From Candidatus Soleaferrea massiliensis AP7 (lineage in GTDB: Bacteria > Bacillota > Clostridia > Oscillospirales > Ruminococcaceae): 64,000 nucleotides of DNA. This document shows positions 45,701 to 53,744 of this stretch, in pieces. The first letter of the stretch is position 1; each line of letters begins with the position of its first letter. The position numbers and the translations under genes were made by a program. Below the pieces are notes generated by a model. It saw nothing but the letters and a program-made list of their open reading frames with translations, searched no databases and was not told the origin of the DNA. The stretch lies in the NCBI RefSeq assembly GCF_000820765.1, contig NZ_CCYH01000027.1, positions 62,001-126,000 on the forward strand, in the 5' to 3' direction.

Positions 45701-46506
45701 GCCTGTACATCGCTGAGCGTACCCGCCAGCTGAGACATTCCCTGCTGCATCTGCTGCTTGCCAGACTCAAGCTCCTTGGACTTTTCGGCCAGCTCGCCTG
45801 TCTGCCTGCTCTTCTCGGATTCGAAGGTTTCGCGGCCCTCTTTGAGCTTCCGCTCACCTTCCGTCATCGCCTGTTTGGCATCCGCCAGGCCGCTGTCGAC
45901 CGAACGAAGCACCTTGTCGTTGAGCGCGTCGATCTTCTTCTGATTGAGCGTGACCTTGAGGCTGTCCTCGACCAGGCCGATGGTTTCAACCGATGCCACG
46001 CCGTCCACGCGTTCAAAAGACGGGACGACCTCCTCCTTGACGATCTTGGAGATCGCGGCGGAATCCTTTCCATCCCAGTCGACGCTGGCGATCATGATCG
46101 GCATCATATCCGGGTTGATCTGCATCAGCACCGGGGAGGATACCGCGTCGTCCAACTGGGCTTTGGCGGTTCCGATCTTGTTGTTCATATCGATCATCAC
46201 GCGGTCCATGTTGACCCCGTAGCCGAATTCAAAGATGATCATGCTGGTATTTTCCTGGGAAATGCTGGTGACTGTCTGCACGCCGCTGGTGGTGGACAGC
46301 ACGCTTTCCAGCGGCTTGGTGACCGAAAGCTCCACCTTTTCCGGGCTGGCGCCCGGATAGGCCGTGATGACCGCCGCATATGGCAGGTCAATTTTCGGCA
46401 GCAGATCGACCGGCATCATCGTGAACGAGATGACGCCGAGCAGAAGGATTAACAGAACGGAAAGGATGATGGTGAGCGGCTTTTTTACACTGAATTTTGA
46501 TAACAT
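42781..46506 (-). CDS. RND family exporter with a long coiled-coil insertion
   Basis: 1241 residues of the AcrB/SwrC (ACR_tran) type. Typical blocks are PLTIILSVLLILLLGVISF at the first helix, PVDLLPKIDLPYAAVITAYPGASPEKVE, and the helix-rich VLQNLLMGGILAILILFLFLHR shown here in parts. SLAGLALGVGMLVDNSIVVIEN near 670 carries the proton-relay Asp region, and the second half mirrors it. Ordinary members have about 1000-1050 residues. Here residues about 190-440 in the first extracytoplasmic loop include long heptad coils (SEKSRQTGELAEKSKELESG, ALSKADRELSDQEKLLEEKK). No membrane-fusion partner gene is adjacent. A divergent MarR regulator probably controls it. Confidence 0.92.
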   Translation of the reverse strand: MLSKFSVKKPLTIILSVLLILLLGVISFTMMPVDLLPKIDLPYAAVITAYPGASPEKVELSVTKPLESVLSTTSGVQTVTSISQENTSMIIFEFGYGVNMDRVMIDMNNKIGTAKAQLDDAVSSPVLMQINPDMMPIMIASVDWDGKDSAAISKIVKEEVVPSFERVDGVASVETIGLVEDSLKVTLNQKKIDALNDKVLRSVDSGLADAKQAMTEGERKLKEGRETFESEKSRQTGELAEKSKELESGKQQMQQGMSQLAGTLSDVQAQRTQLASLKTVLEGVIQRLDASASVQAGELRTLLSGLVEAGLIDESTMNSILSEAQAPGSKLKEQLEGLLKQLDDGITQADSGISAIKTQQSTLQKQFDQLLEGEKQLNLGKAQLEDALSKADRELSDQEKLLEEKKAEMESAEEEAYAKANLSGALTPKMIKDLLTAENFSMPAGSLTEGDESYSIRVGDQFADEKEVENLVLMDTKNDDIGVIRLGDVADIGFSSNVGEMYAKINGNDGILLTMQKQSTASTTEVSDLTRQTMEKLEELNSGMHITALNDQGIYINTVINSVLQNLLMGGILAILILFLFLHRFKPTFIVAVSIPISLVFAVVLMYFCGVTLNVISLAGLALGVGMLVDNSIVVIENIYRLRSDGVPAARAAVQGAKQVAGAITASTLTTICVFLPIVFTEGISRQLFADMGLTIGFSLVASLLIALTLIPALSSTMLKKARETKHSWFDKVVDVYERALRFTLRHKAMTLCCAGALLGLSIFGTTLLGTGFMPETNSNQITVTMETPKETTKTQTRALSDEIISRIEDIDGVKTVGAMQSQDENSVSMYVLLDESRKNTSQEIERLIKEETDGLDCTVDASSSGMDISAMAGSGIQIDITGDDLDQLQEIARDVAGIVEQVDGTVEVSDGLEETTNETRITVDKNRAMEYSLTVAQVYQALAQAIQSESKATTLSMDGKEYDVIVVQDQENLPKHDRLADYTIEGTKDGETVDVKLGDIASVTQAQGLPAIHHEDRARTMSVTAQIDPDHNIGLVSRELESKLANYEAPEGYKVEISGENETINNTLSDLVKMILLAIVLIYAIMAAQFQSLMSPFIVMFTLPLAFTGGLLALWAGGFDLTIVAMLGFLVLAGVVVNNGIVFVDYTNQLRLDGAEKHEALILTGRRRIRPILMTALTTILGLLTLALGIGSGSDLLQPMAVVIIFGLTYATFLTLFIVPAIYDLLMRKPLKAVDLGDGE

Positions 46507-46593
46507 GTCATTCCCTCGTATATTCTTTTATATGTATATTTGGATCCTGTAAGCTGTGATGCGTTTTACTACAGCACAGCTTACGCGTCTTTA

Positions 46594-46622
46594 AGTGTAT
46601 AACAATGCCGGATATTTGTCAA
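46594..46622 (-). promoter_or_regulatory. Promoter of the RND gene
   Basis: Minus-strand TTGACA (46622-46617), 17 bases, TACACT (46599-46594). The -35 lies in the left arm of the inverted repeat TTGTCAA...TTGACAA (46616-46622 and 46640-46646). Confidence 0.7.
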
Positions 46623-46639
46623 GATATGATGGTAAACAA

Positions 46640-46668
46640 TTGACAAACAAATCATTTCAGGATATACT
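46640..46668 (+). promoter_or_regulatory. Promoter of the marR-like gene
   Basis: TTGACA (46640-46645), 17 bases, TATACT (46663-46668), near-consensus. Its -35 is the right arm of the same inverted repeat, 17 bases from the -35 of the RND promoter, so one dimer bound there could block both. Confidence 0.8.
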
Positions 46669-46704
46669 GAAACGGGTAAGTAATTTGAATGGGAGCGTAT
46701 GGGT

Positions 46705-47166
46705 ATGAAAGCTATTGACAACAACCAACTGGCACAGCGGCTGGTGGGTTTTTTGATCGTCTTCTTTGCCGCGTCCAAACGGCCGTCCGGCATGTTCGAT
46801 GATTTAAAGCTGAACTGCCGGCCGATGCATGTGCTGTGTACGCTGCGGTACCATCCTAACCGCAGAATGACCATGTCGCAGCTCGCGGCCGATTTACAGA
46901 TGTCCAAGCAGCAGTTGTCCAAGCTGGTGAGCGCGCTGGAAAGCAAGGGCTTGGTGCTGCGCGAGCACGATCTCGAAAACCGGCGGCGGGTGTATGTGCA
47001 GATCACCGAACAGGGCGGCCAGGAGGTCGAAGAGGTGGTGCAGGGCGTCATCGGCCGTATCGCAGAGGACATGGATGTGTTCAACGAGGAGGAAAAGCAG
47101 CGTTTTGCCAGCTGCATTGGGGAACTGACCGGTTTTATTGAGAAGCTGGAATGGAAGCAGTGGTAG
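46705..47166 (+). CDS. MarR family transcriptional regulator
   Basis: 153 residues. Winged helix with the recognition region MTMSQLAADLQMSKQQLSKL and the wing DLENRRRVYVQITEQGGQ, flanked by dimerisation helices. Start at 46705: GGGAG lies nine bases upstream, while the ATG at 46699 is too close. It is divergent from the RND exporter, a common repressor-pump pair. The inducer is unknown. Confidence 0.92.
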   Translation: MKAIDNNQLAQRLVGFLIVFFAASKRPSGMFDDLKLNCRPMHVLCTLRYHPNRRMTMSQLAADLQMSKQQLSKLVSALESKGLVLREHDLENRRRVYVQITEQGGQEVEEVVQGVIGRIAEDMDVFNEEEKQRFASCIGELTGFIEKLEWKQW

Positions 47167-47353
47167 TACCTTCACTGTCATCATGCTTAGACAGGTACGG
47201 CGGTCTGCTGATCCCATGTCCTTTTAGAAACATTTAATCTGGTCAACACAGTCGTCTGTCCATGCATGCCGACTTATGAAATCGGGCATGGGCAGGCGGA
47301 CAGGATCCAAATCATGCAGAGAGAAACCTTTACAGAGATGAGGAGGAAGACGG

Positions 47354-47683
47354 ATGTCCAGTTCATTTGACAGAATCTACGAGATTGTCCGGCAAATTCC
47401 GTATGGCAGGGTGGCCACCTATGGGCAGATCGCCATGCTGGCAGGCAACCCGCGCTGGTCCAGAGTGGTGGGCTATGCACTGCATGTCAACCCGCAGCCG
47501 GATGTGATCCCGTGCTTTCGGGTGGTTAACCGGTTCGGCGAGGTTTCCAAAGCATTCGCGTTCGGCGGAGAGAACCGGCAGGTCGCGCTGCTCGAGCAGG
47601 AAGGTGTCGAGTTTACCCCGGACGGACGGGTTGATTTAAAACGATTTCAGTGGGACGGTGCACAGGCCTCCCAGCTGTCATAA
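47354..47683 (+). CDS. MGMT/alkyltransferase-like DNA-binding protein
   Basis: 109 residues, matching the C-terminal DNA-binding domain of O6-methylguanine methyltransferases: IPYGRVATYGQIAMLAGNPR then VVGYALH. The active-site motif is PCFRVVNRFGE, with the acceptor cysteine kept but the usual PCHR histidine replaced by Phe. Proteins of this size are often alkyltransferase-like and mark lesions for other repair; whether this one transfers alkyl groups is unclear. Confidence 0.88.
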   Translation: MSSSFDRIYEIVRQIPYGRVATYGQIAMLAGNPRWSRVVGYALHVNPQPDVIPCFRVVNRFGEVSKAFAFGGENRQVALLEQEGVEFTPDGRVDLKRFQWDGAQASQLS

Positions 47684-47745
47684 CATGGCCGGTCCGCATC
47701 GTTTGCCGTTGTATACAAAAACGACCGCGAAAGGGGAAATCTGAT

Positions 47746-48282
47746 ATGGATTATTTTGAATTGATCGCGCAGCGGGAAAGCTGCCGGAATTTCACCGAAA
47801 AAGCAGTGGAGCAGGAAAAGCTGGTCCGCTGCATCGAAGCGGCGAGAATCGCACCGTCGGCCTGCAACAGCCAGCCTTGGAGCTTTGTGTTGGTGAACGG
47901 CGGAACGCTTGCGCCCAAGACTGCGAAATGCCTGCAAAGTCTCGGTATGAACAAGTTCACCGACCGCTGCCCAACCTTCGTCGTTGTGCTGGAGGAGAAG
48001 GCAACTCTCTCTGCAAAGCTCGGCGGCAAGGTCAAGGATCAGCACTACGCCCCGATTGATATCGGCATTGCGGCGGCGCATCTGTGCCTGGCAGCCACCG
48101 CACAGGGGCTTTCAAGCTGTATCATGGGCTGGTTTGACGAGAAAAAACTCAAGAACCTTCTTTCGATTCCACAGAACAAACGCATCCGGCTGGTGGTTGG
48201 AATCGGCTATGCGGCAGACGATAAGCTTCGTGAAAAGAAGCGCAAACCGCTTGAACAGATATTGACCTTTGCCGAAGAATAA
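47746..48282 (+). CDS. Nitroreductase family protein
   Basis: 178 residues from the ATG at 47746 (AAGGGGAA seven bases upstream). FMN-binding family pattern: RESCRNFTEKAV near residue 9, AARIAPSACNSQPW near 32, DIGIAAAHLCLAATAQGLSSC near 105 (split here by context), and a C-terminal VVGIGYAAD. Physiological electron acceptor unknown. Confidence 0.9.
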   Translation: MDYFELIAQRESCRNFTEKAVEQEKLVRCIEAARIAPSACNSQPWSFVLVNGGTLAPKTAKCLQSLGMNKFTDRCPTFVVVLEEKATLSAKLGGKVKDQHYAPIDIGIAAAHLCLAATAQGLSSCIMGWFDEKKLKNLLSIPQNKRIRLVVGIGYAADDKLREKKRKPLEQILTFAEE

Positions 48283-48538
48283 GCCGGATGTCCAAAAAAT
48301 GACATCGGCCGGCGAATAGGCGGGATGCTGAAGAGAAATCATCTGCCAGCGATGCATGGAGGGGAAGCCAAGATGAATGGCGTTTTATAAAACCATGTAT
48401 CATTTTATAGATTGACCGCGTCACGGCTTTACCACTATGCCAACCGCTGATCGGTTGGCTGCATCACAGCTTTGAAACGATACTGCCCGCTTTGAAATGA
48501 TGTTATCCGCTGTCTGAAGTCAAAAAGGAGAATAGACC

Positions 48539-48955
48539 ATGAAATCCTACCGGAAAGAACTGCATTTTCATTTGCCTGAGCGCAGAGGACTTGTCAATAT
48601 CACATCACAGGTGCGAGCCGCTGTCAGCGACAGCGGCGTCACAGAAGGCCTTGTGCTGGTCAACGCAATGAATATCACGGCCAGTGTGTTTATCAACGAC
48701 GATGAACCGGGTCTGCATCGGGATTATGAGGCCTGGCTGGAAACACTGGCACCCGAAAAGCCGTACAGCCGCTATCATCACAACGGATTCGAGGACAATG
48801 CCGACGCGCATCTCAAGCGCACAGTGATGGGGCGGGAGGTTGTTGTGGCAATCACAAATGGAAAATTGGATTTTGGAACCTGGGAACAGATTTTTTACTA
48901 TGAGTTTGACGGGAAACGTGATAAACATGCACTGATAAAAATTATCGGAGATTGA
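48539..48955 (+). CDS. YjbQ (UPF0047) family protein, copy 1
   Basis: 138 residues. Features are [34 protein letters not shown], a [20 protein letters not shown] block with the conserved HLK, and [20 protein letters not shown]. This is the subtype with ITASVFIND in place of HTTAGITIN. The family has been linked to a weak thiamine-phosphate synthase-like activity, but its role is not settled. RBS AAAGGAG. A paralogue follows 47 bases downstream. Confidence 0.88.
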   Translation: MKSYRKELHFHLPERRGLVNITSQVRAAVSDSGVTEGLVLVNAMNITASVFINDDEPGLHRDYEAWLETLAPEKPYSRYHHNGFEDNADAHLKRTVMGREVVVAITNGKLDFGTWEQIFYYEFDGKRDKHALIKIIGD

Positions 48956-49002
48956 TCCAGGAACCTATAAGTATGTATGGATGAGAAAAGGAGCGATGTA
49001 CA

Positions 49003-49398
49003 ATGATGGAAACCTATCACCTGCGCACCAATCGGCAGGGATTTACGAACATCACCGCCATGGTGCGTCAGACACTGCGAAAAAGCGGCGTGATCAGCGG
49101 GCTGGCGGCGGTATACTGCCCGCATACAACCGCCGGCATCACCATCAACGAGAATGCGGACCCCGATGTCGTGACAGATCTGCTGTTTGCGCTGGATGAG
49201 ACCTTTCCGGACCGGTCTCAGTTCCGGCATATGGAGGGGAACTCCGCCGCGCACCTCAAGGCGAGCGTGATCGGCAGCAGTGTCACGGTGCTGATTGAGG
49301 ATGGCAATCTGGTACTGGGCACCTGGCAGGGCATCTATTTTTGTGAGTTCGACGGTCCCAGAAGCCGGGATTTTTATGTAAAGATCATAGAAGGCTGA
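49003..49398 (+). CDS. YjbQ (UPF0047) family protein, copy 2
   Basis: 131 residues, the canonical subtype: FTNITAMVRQTLRKSGVISG, PHTTAGITINENADPDV with the metal-binding His, and the end LVLGTWQGIYFCEFDGPRSR. The start may be either of two adjacent ATGs (49003, 49006). Tandem placement with a diverged paralogue suggests a hetero-oligomer or split roles. Confidence 0.9.
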   Translation: MMETYHLRTNRQGFTNITAMVRQTLRKSGVISGLAAVYCPHTTAGITINENADPDVVTDLLFALDETFPDRSQFRHMEGNSAAHLKASVIGSSVTVLIEDGNLVLGTWQGIYFCEFDGPRSRDFYVKIIEG

Positions 49399-49504
49399 TG
49401 TTTGTCTCGGATATGACTATTTGCGGGACTGAGTGTGATTCTGCGCAAGCTCTCTATCTATCCAGTCCGGATGACCTCGCAAAGTTTCTGCATAGCATCT
49501 TTGC

Positions 49505-49755
49505 GGATAATAAAAGCAGACAATCAAAGGGGCCAGTTGAACTGGTGGTATGCATCAGCCCTGGAAGGGCGTTATACAGACAGGCCTCTTAAGAGGCACT
49601 GAATCACGGCTATTTTCATTACGCGCACTGCAGCTGCTAAAGCAGTTATATATCTATAGCTCCTCACTTTGAGCGAAATGATCGTTGTCACTCTGAAAGC
49701 TAAAGCCTTTTATTCTCACGGAAGAGCCGGTGGTTTTGTTACGCTAAAGCTACAA
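49505..49755 (+). repeat. Dispersed structured repeat, copy B
   Basis: This intergenic stretch matches, in opposite orientation, the one at 59709-59975. Shared blocks in order are TTGAACTGGTGGT, a GCCC/GGGC hairpin, CACTGAA, GCTAAAGC(A/G)GTTAT, TCACT(T/C)TGAGC, TTTTATTCTCAC, GCCGGTG and GCTAAAGCT. By eye, identity is roughly 60-65% over about 250 bases. The left end keeps a common reading frame in both copies (ELVVC-x-SP-x-RA-x-Y), which hints at the 3' tail of a lost coding gene plus a structured 3' region. Bases 49399-49504 upstream hold no recognised gene. Confidence 0.7.
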
Positions 49756-49792
49756 AAAGCCGTACAGCCCTGATAGGGTTGTACGGCTTTTA
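49754..49792. terminator. Intrinsic terminator, possibly bidirectional
   Basis: AAAAGCCGTACA and TGTACGGCTTTT pair over 12 bp with an inner CCC/GGG stem, flanked by A-run and T-run. It directly follows repeat copy B. Confidence 0.8.
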
Positions 49793-49857
49793 TTTCGTCA
49801 AATCGGTCCGCTGGTTGCTATGGTCTAAATTCATGCATACAGATTAAGTAAGCTGGA

Positions 49858-49889
49858 TTAAAAAAGCCCCTGACGATTTCCTCAGAGGC
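49858..49889 (-). terminator. Terminator of the 49901 gene
   Basis: On the minus strand GCCTCTGA pairs with TCAGGGGC and is followed by TTTTTTAA, 12 bases beyond the stop codon. Confidence 0.75.
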
Positions 49890-49900
49890 GATGGGATATA

Positions 49901-50302
49901 TTAAACCGCTGCATAGTTTTTCAAAATGCGGTCAACCTCTTTTCGTCCCTCTTCGGAGATGCGCAGAAAGCGGTTCTCTTTGTTGATGCGCATGACGGTC
50001 TCGCTATCCTGTGCGGGATAGATCTCTATGCGGTCCTGATTATCGGAGAACACCAGATAACAGCTGTCCGAAAAGCTCTGAATTGGAACATCGATATAAC
50101 TCTGTCCCTGAAAGATTTCTTTCAATTCTGCAACGGTTTCGGTGTCTGTGATTTCTTTAGAAACGGTATTCCCATCTTCCTCATAGGACACATATACATG
50201 GGTGGCAAAGCTGATGTTGAAATCCTTACAGCTGTGGCCAATCCAATACAGGCATCCAAACAGAAAGACACCTACGGCAGAGATGGCAATGATTTTTTTC
50301 AT
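49901..50302 (-). CDS. Small exported or membrane-anchored protein, unknown function
   Basis: 133 residues. An N-terminal hydrophobic segment (KKIIAISAVGVFLFGCLYWIG) could be a signal anchor; the Cys at about residue 17 does not sit in a convincing lipobox. The rest is a small alpha/beta domain (VYVSYEEDGNTVSKEITDTE, LVFSDNQDRIEIYPAQD). RBS GGGGGCTTTCC precedes the ATG. I do not recognise a family. It lies alone, with its own terminator and a long upstream gap. Confidence 0.7.
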   Translation of the reverse strand: MKKIIAISAVGVFLFGCLYWIGHSCKDFNISFATHVYVSYEEDGNTVSKEITDTETVAELKEIFQGQSYIDVPIQSFSDSCYLVFSDNQDRIEIYPAQDSETVMRINKENRFLRISEEGRKEVDRILKNYAAV

Positions 50303-51178
50303 GGAAAGCCCCCTTCATCGATAAACGATAGCCCTATCGATAACTGTTGACATATTGCCTGATTCCCGCATGTTTTATGCGGAGCTGTTCATGTTGTAAG
50401 CTGCGGATCGATGCTATTGTCCCATCATATAAAGTTTTTTATTATGTGAGGATGAACTTGTATAATCCTTACAGTAATTAAATTATAATACAATCATCAT
50501 GAAATGTCAATTGAATTTCTAAAAGATGACAGTGAAATTTTGGGAATTTTCAGGATTTATGCCTGTTAAGCTGATTTGGAGCCGAAAACAGGCCGTTTCC
50601 TGAAACCAGGAAAGAAAGCGCCATGCTGCGACCGAAGACGGAACGGGTCATTGAGACAACGGAAGATCATATAGACATTGAAGATACAGGCTCAGCATAG
50701 AAAGAAAAGAATCGGATTCAGCAGCAGCCTGCGCCTTTGCATCAGAAAAAAGAGAGGGAGGTCGGAAAAAAGGGAGAGATTTCTTCGCGGTTTCATGTCA
50801 TTTTCAAAAAACTATCACAATTGAAGTGTATACTGAAAGCAAGTTAAGAGAGGGGGCAGGCCATGGAGAGAGTCTTAGAGAATTAACCGCGACAGTATGT
50901 AAAAAGGAGAGCAGCTGTAACATGTAAGCCACACCCGAATATATAGACTTCACACGCTAAAAACTTCACATATATTACAAATACTGTTAATCCGCCGGAT
51001 GGTCGGAACACCGGTTCGGCGGATGTAACAGACGAAACAAAACCTCGTGTCAGAAGGAAGGCATAGGGGCTTTTTTGCTTTTTAGCCACAATTCAGCGGA
51101 TATTCACGCAGCGGTCACAAAGAAAAGCTACAATGAAAGGCATCACAACGGGTGAAAACCCGGTTGGAAGGTGAAGAT
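50303..51178 (+). other. Long non-coding stretch and leader before the two-component system
   Basis: 876 bases without a clear gene. The left part (to about 50520) is AT-rich upstream DNA of the 49901 gene. A TATACT -10-like element is at 50829-50834. Then come a mini-ORF of seven codons (50863-50886) behind GAGAGGGGG, an ATG-TAA start-stop at 50922 behind AAAAGGAGAG, and a hairpin ATCCGCCG/CGGCGGAT (about 50992-51023). A T-rich stretch follows near 51070. These could form a regulatory leader; none is proven. Confidence 0.45.
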
Positions 51179-51847
51179 ATGTACAAAATTTTAGTGGTCG
51201 ACGACGAAGACGGCATCCGCAACCTCATCAAGAAATATGCGGTTTTTGAGGGGCATCAGGTCATCGAGGCGGTGGACGGCATGCAGGCAATTGAAATCTG
51301 CAAGCAGGAATCCTTCGATATCATCGTCATGGACATCATGATGCCGCAGCTGGATGGCTTTTCAGCATGCCGGGAAATCCGGAAATACTGCCAGACTCCG
51401 GTCATTATGCTGTCTGCCAGAGGCGAGGAATACGATAAAATCCACGGCTTTGAGCTGGGCATCGACGACTATGTCGTGAAACCGTTTTCCCCTAAAGAAC
51501 TGATGATGCGCATCGGCGCGATCATCAAGCGTTCCAGCGGCGGAGAAGCCGGCCGGGATGTTGTGAAATTCGAGGGCGTCACGGTGGATTTCACCGGGCG
51601 GCTTGTCTATATTGACGCGGAAAAGGTCAACATGTCTCCGAAGGAATACGACCTGTTTTTTTATCTGGTCAAGAACCGCGGTATCGCGCTGACCAGGGAA
51701 AAGCTGATCAACGATGTCTGGGGCTATGATTTTTACGGGGATGACCGCACGCTGGACACCCACATCAAGCTGCTGCGCCGTACGCTCGGCAAATACAGCG
51801 GCTATATTGTGACGCTCAGAGGGGTAGGATACCGGTTTGAAGCATAA
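51179..51847 (+). CDS. OmpR-family response regulator
   Basis: 222 residues. The receiver domain has DDED at 9-12, phospho-acceptor Asp in DIIVMDIMMPQLDG near 52, and K in VVKPFSPKEL. The C-terminal winged helix has LTREKLINDVWGYDFYGDDR and RTLDTHIKLLRRTLG-type recognition region, here TLDTHIKLLRRTLGKYSGYI. Start at 51179 with AAGGTGA upstream. It overlaps its histidine kinase by 11 bases, so the pair is coupled. Targets are unknown. Confidence 0.94.
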   Translation: MYKILVVDDEDGIRNLIKKYAVFEGHQVIEAVDGMQAIEICKQESFDIIVMDIMMPQLDGFSACREIRKYCQTPVIMLSARGEEYDKIHGFELGIDDYVVKPFSPKELMMRIGAIIKRSSGGEAGRDVVKFEGVTVDFTGRLVYIDAEKVNMSPKEYDLFFYLVKNRGIALTREKLINDVWGYDFYGDDRTLDTHIKLLRRTLGKYSGYIVTLRGVGYRFEA

Positions 51848-53378
51848 AAAAGCTGCTGAGCAGAACCATCAGAATGCCAACATCCGGAAAAACCGCCGGA
51901 ATCCAAGCATTAAATGGAAGGTCATCAAATACTTTGCGATTTTTGCCGGCAGCATGCTGCTGCTGCTGTGGTTCTTCCAGATCGTCTTTCTGGACACCGT
52001 ATACCGGTCGATCAAAATGCACGAGCTTCGCTCCGCCAGTGATACGATCAGCGCCAATGTTGACAACGGGGAGCTGGACACGCTGCTGGAAAGCATCTCG
52101 CACCAGAAAAACCTGTGCGTGCGGATAGTGAACGCCGATTACACCGATTACAACTCGGTTGACTATGTACCGGCCTGCGCCATCCATAAAATGTCGCCGG
52201 ACGATGTGCGGGCAATCTATGACAAAACCCGCGAGGAAGGCGGTTCTCTGCTGCAGACCTACACCAAGAACCATTGGAAGAAGCCGTATGAGCCGCAGGG
52301 AGGCGCCGGCATCAGGGATATGCGGGCTGTGCCGCCCCGCCCCGGTATGGAACTGTTCCAGAGCATGGTGTACACGCGGATTGTCACAGCCGCCGACGGC
52401 AGCGAACGCATGGTGATGCTCAATTCGGTCATCTCGCCGGTCAACACGACGATGGAAACGCTGACCGTCGAGCTCGGCTACATCACGGTCATCCTGCTTG
52501 TGCTGGCCATTCTGCTGTCCCTGCTGATGTCCAAGCGGATTGCAAAGCCGATCATCAAGATCAACGAATCGGCCAAGCGGCTTGCCAAGGGCCGGTACGA
52601 CACGCGGTTTGACAGCAAGGGATATCTGGAAATCGCGGAGCTTGGCGACACGCTCAACTACGCGGCGACCGAGCTTTCGAAGGTCGAGGGGCTGCGCCGG
52701 GAACTGATCTCGAACATCTCGCACGACCTGCGCACACCGCTGACCATGATCGCCGGCTATGCCGAGGTCATGCGCGACCTGCCGGGTGAGAACACGCCGG
52801 AGAATGTGCAGGTTATCATCGACGAATCCCGCCGGCTGACCACGCTGGTCAACGACCTGCTGGATTTATCGCAGCTGCAGTCCGGAGGCCGGGAGCTCAA
52901 CTTCTCAGATTTCAACCTGACCCAGACGGTGCGGGATATCTGCAAGCGCTGCTCCAAGCTGACCCAGCAGGAGGGCTACCAGATCAAATTCATCAGCTCC
53001 GGTGAGGTTTACGTCAATGCGGATGAAGTCAAGCTGTCCCAGGTGGTCTACAACCTGATCATCAACGCGATTAACTACACCGGCGACGACAAGCGGGTGA
53101 CCATCTGCCAGAGTGTACGGAAGGATGTTGTCAAGATCGAGATCATCGATACCGGCGACGGCATTTCGGAGGACCAGCTTCCGTATATCTGGGACCGTTA
53201 TTATAAAATTGAAAAGAGCCACAAACGCGCGATGATCGGCACCGGTCTTGGACTTTCGATTGTCAAAACCGTGCTGGAGATGCACGGCGCTCCGTTCGGC
53301 GTGATCAGCACGCCGGGACAGGGCAGCATCTTCTGGTTCGAGCTGAATATCCGCCAGCCAGAGGAGCAGGACGGATAG
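51837..53378 (+). CDS. Sensor histidine kinase
   Basis: 513 residues from the TTG at 51837 (GGGGTAGGA upstream). It has a transmembrane helix near 32-52, an extracytoplasmic domain of about 150 residues, a second helix near 215-235 and a HAMP linker. The phosphorylation site is ISNISHDLRTPLTMIAGYAE near 285, and the ATPase has N (NLIINAINYTGDD), G1 (DTGDGIS) and G2 (GTGLGLSIVK) boxes. Forms a two-component system with the upstream regulator. The sensed signal cannot be read from the input domain. Confidence 0.94.
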   Translation: MKHKKAAEQNHQNANIRKNRRNPSIKWKVIKYFAIFAGSMLLLLWFFQIVFLDTVYRSIKMHELRSASDTISANVDNGELDTLLESISHQKNLCVRIVNADYTDYNSVDYVPACAIHKMSPDDVRAIYDKTREEGGSLLQTYTKNHWKKPYEPQGGAGIRDMRAVPPRPGMELFQSMVYTRIVTAADGSERMVMLNSVISPVNTTMETLTVELGYITVILLVLAILLSLLMSKRIAKPIIKINESAKRLAKGRYDTRFDSKGYLEIAELGDTLNYAATELSKVEGLRRELISNISHDLRTPLTMIAGYAEVMRDLPGENTPENVQVIIDESRRLTTLVNDLLDLSQLQSGGRELNFSDFNLTQTVRDICKRCSKLTQQEGYQIKFISSGEVYVNADEVKLSQVVYNLIINAINYTGDDKRVTICQSVRKDVVKIEIIDTGDGISEDQLPYIWDRYYKIEKSHKRAMIGTGLGLSIVKTVLEMHGAPFGVISTPGQGSIFWFELNIRQPEEQDG

Positions 53379-53423
53379 CCGACAGCGCGAAACCGTTATC
53401 ATTTATGATAGGAGGCATTTATC

Positions 53424-53684
53424 ATGGAAATCATCGTCAGAAAACCGACCGCGGACGAAAGGGAAGAGCTTGAAAGCTGCCCGACCTGGGACTGTGAACC
53501 TTCGGTCTTTGACTGGTCCTACAATATGCAGGAAACCGGCCTGATATTGGAAGGCGAGGTCGAGGTGCGCTACGATGGAAAATCCGTCAAATTCGGCGCG
53601 GGCGATCTGGTCGTCTTCCCACAGGGTCTTTCCTGTGTCTGGGATGTCAAAAAATATGTCAAGAAGCATTATAAATTTGGTTAA
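53424..53684 (+). CDS. Small cupin-domain protein
   Basis: 86 residues, a single beta-barrel cupin (DUF861 type): CEPSVFDWSYN, ILEGEVEVRYDGKSVKFGAG, DLVVFPQGLSCVWDV. The usual metal-binding histidines are largely missing, so enzymatic activity is doubtful; a binding or regulatory role is possible. It sits 45 bases after the kinase gene and may be co-transcribed. Confidence 0.8.
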   Translation: MEIIVRKPTADEREELESCPTWDCEPSVFDWSYNMQETGLILEGEVEVRYDGKSVKFGAGDLVVFPQGLSCVWDVKKYVKKHYKFG

Positions 53685-53707
53685 ATAAGAAAATCGATGC
53701 GCACCTC

Positions 53708-53736
53708 TTGACAGAATGACTTTTCTGTACTAACAT
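53708..53736 (+). promoter_or_regulatory. Promoter of the T-box/ilvB transcript
   Basis: TTGACA (53708-53713), 17 bases, TAACAT (53731-53736). The start site would be near 53743, at the head of the T-box. Confidence 0.7.
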
Positions 53737-53744
53737 AATAAACA

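Noticed and set aside
49398..49592. 64-codon ORF after the second YjbQ gene
   Set aside because: No RBS of its own and only its last part matches repeat copy A; treated as part of the dispersed repeat rather than a gene.
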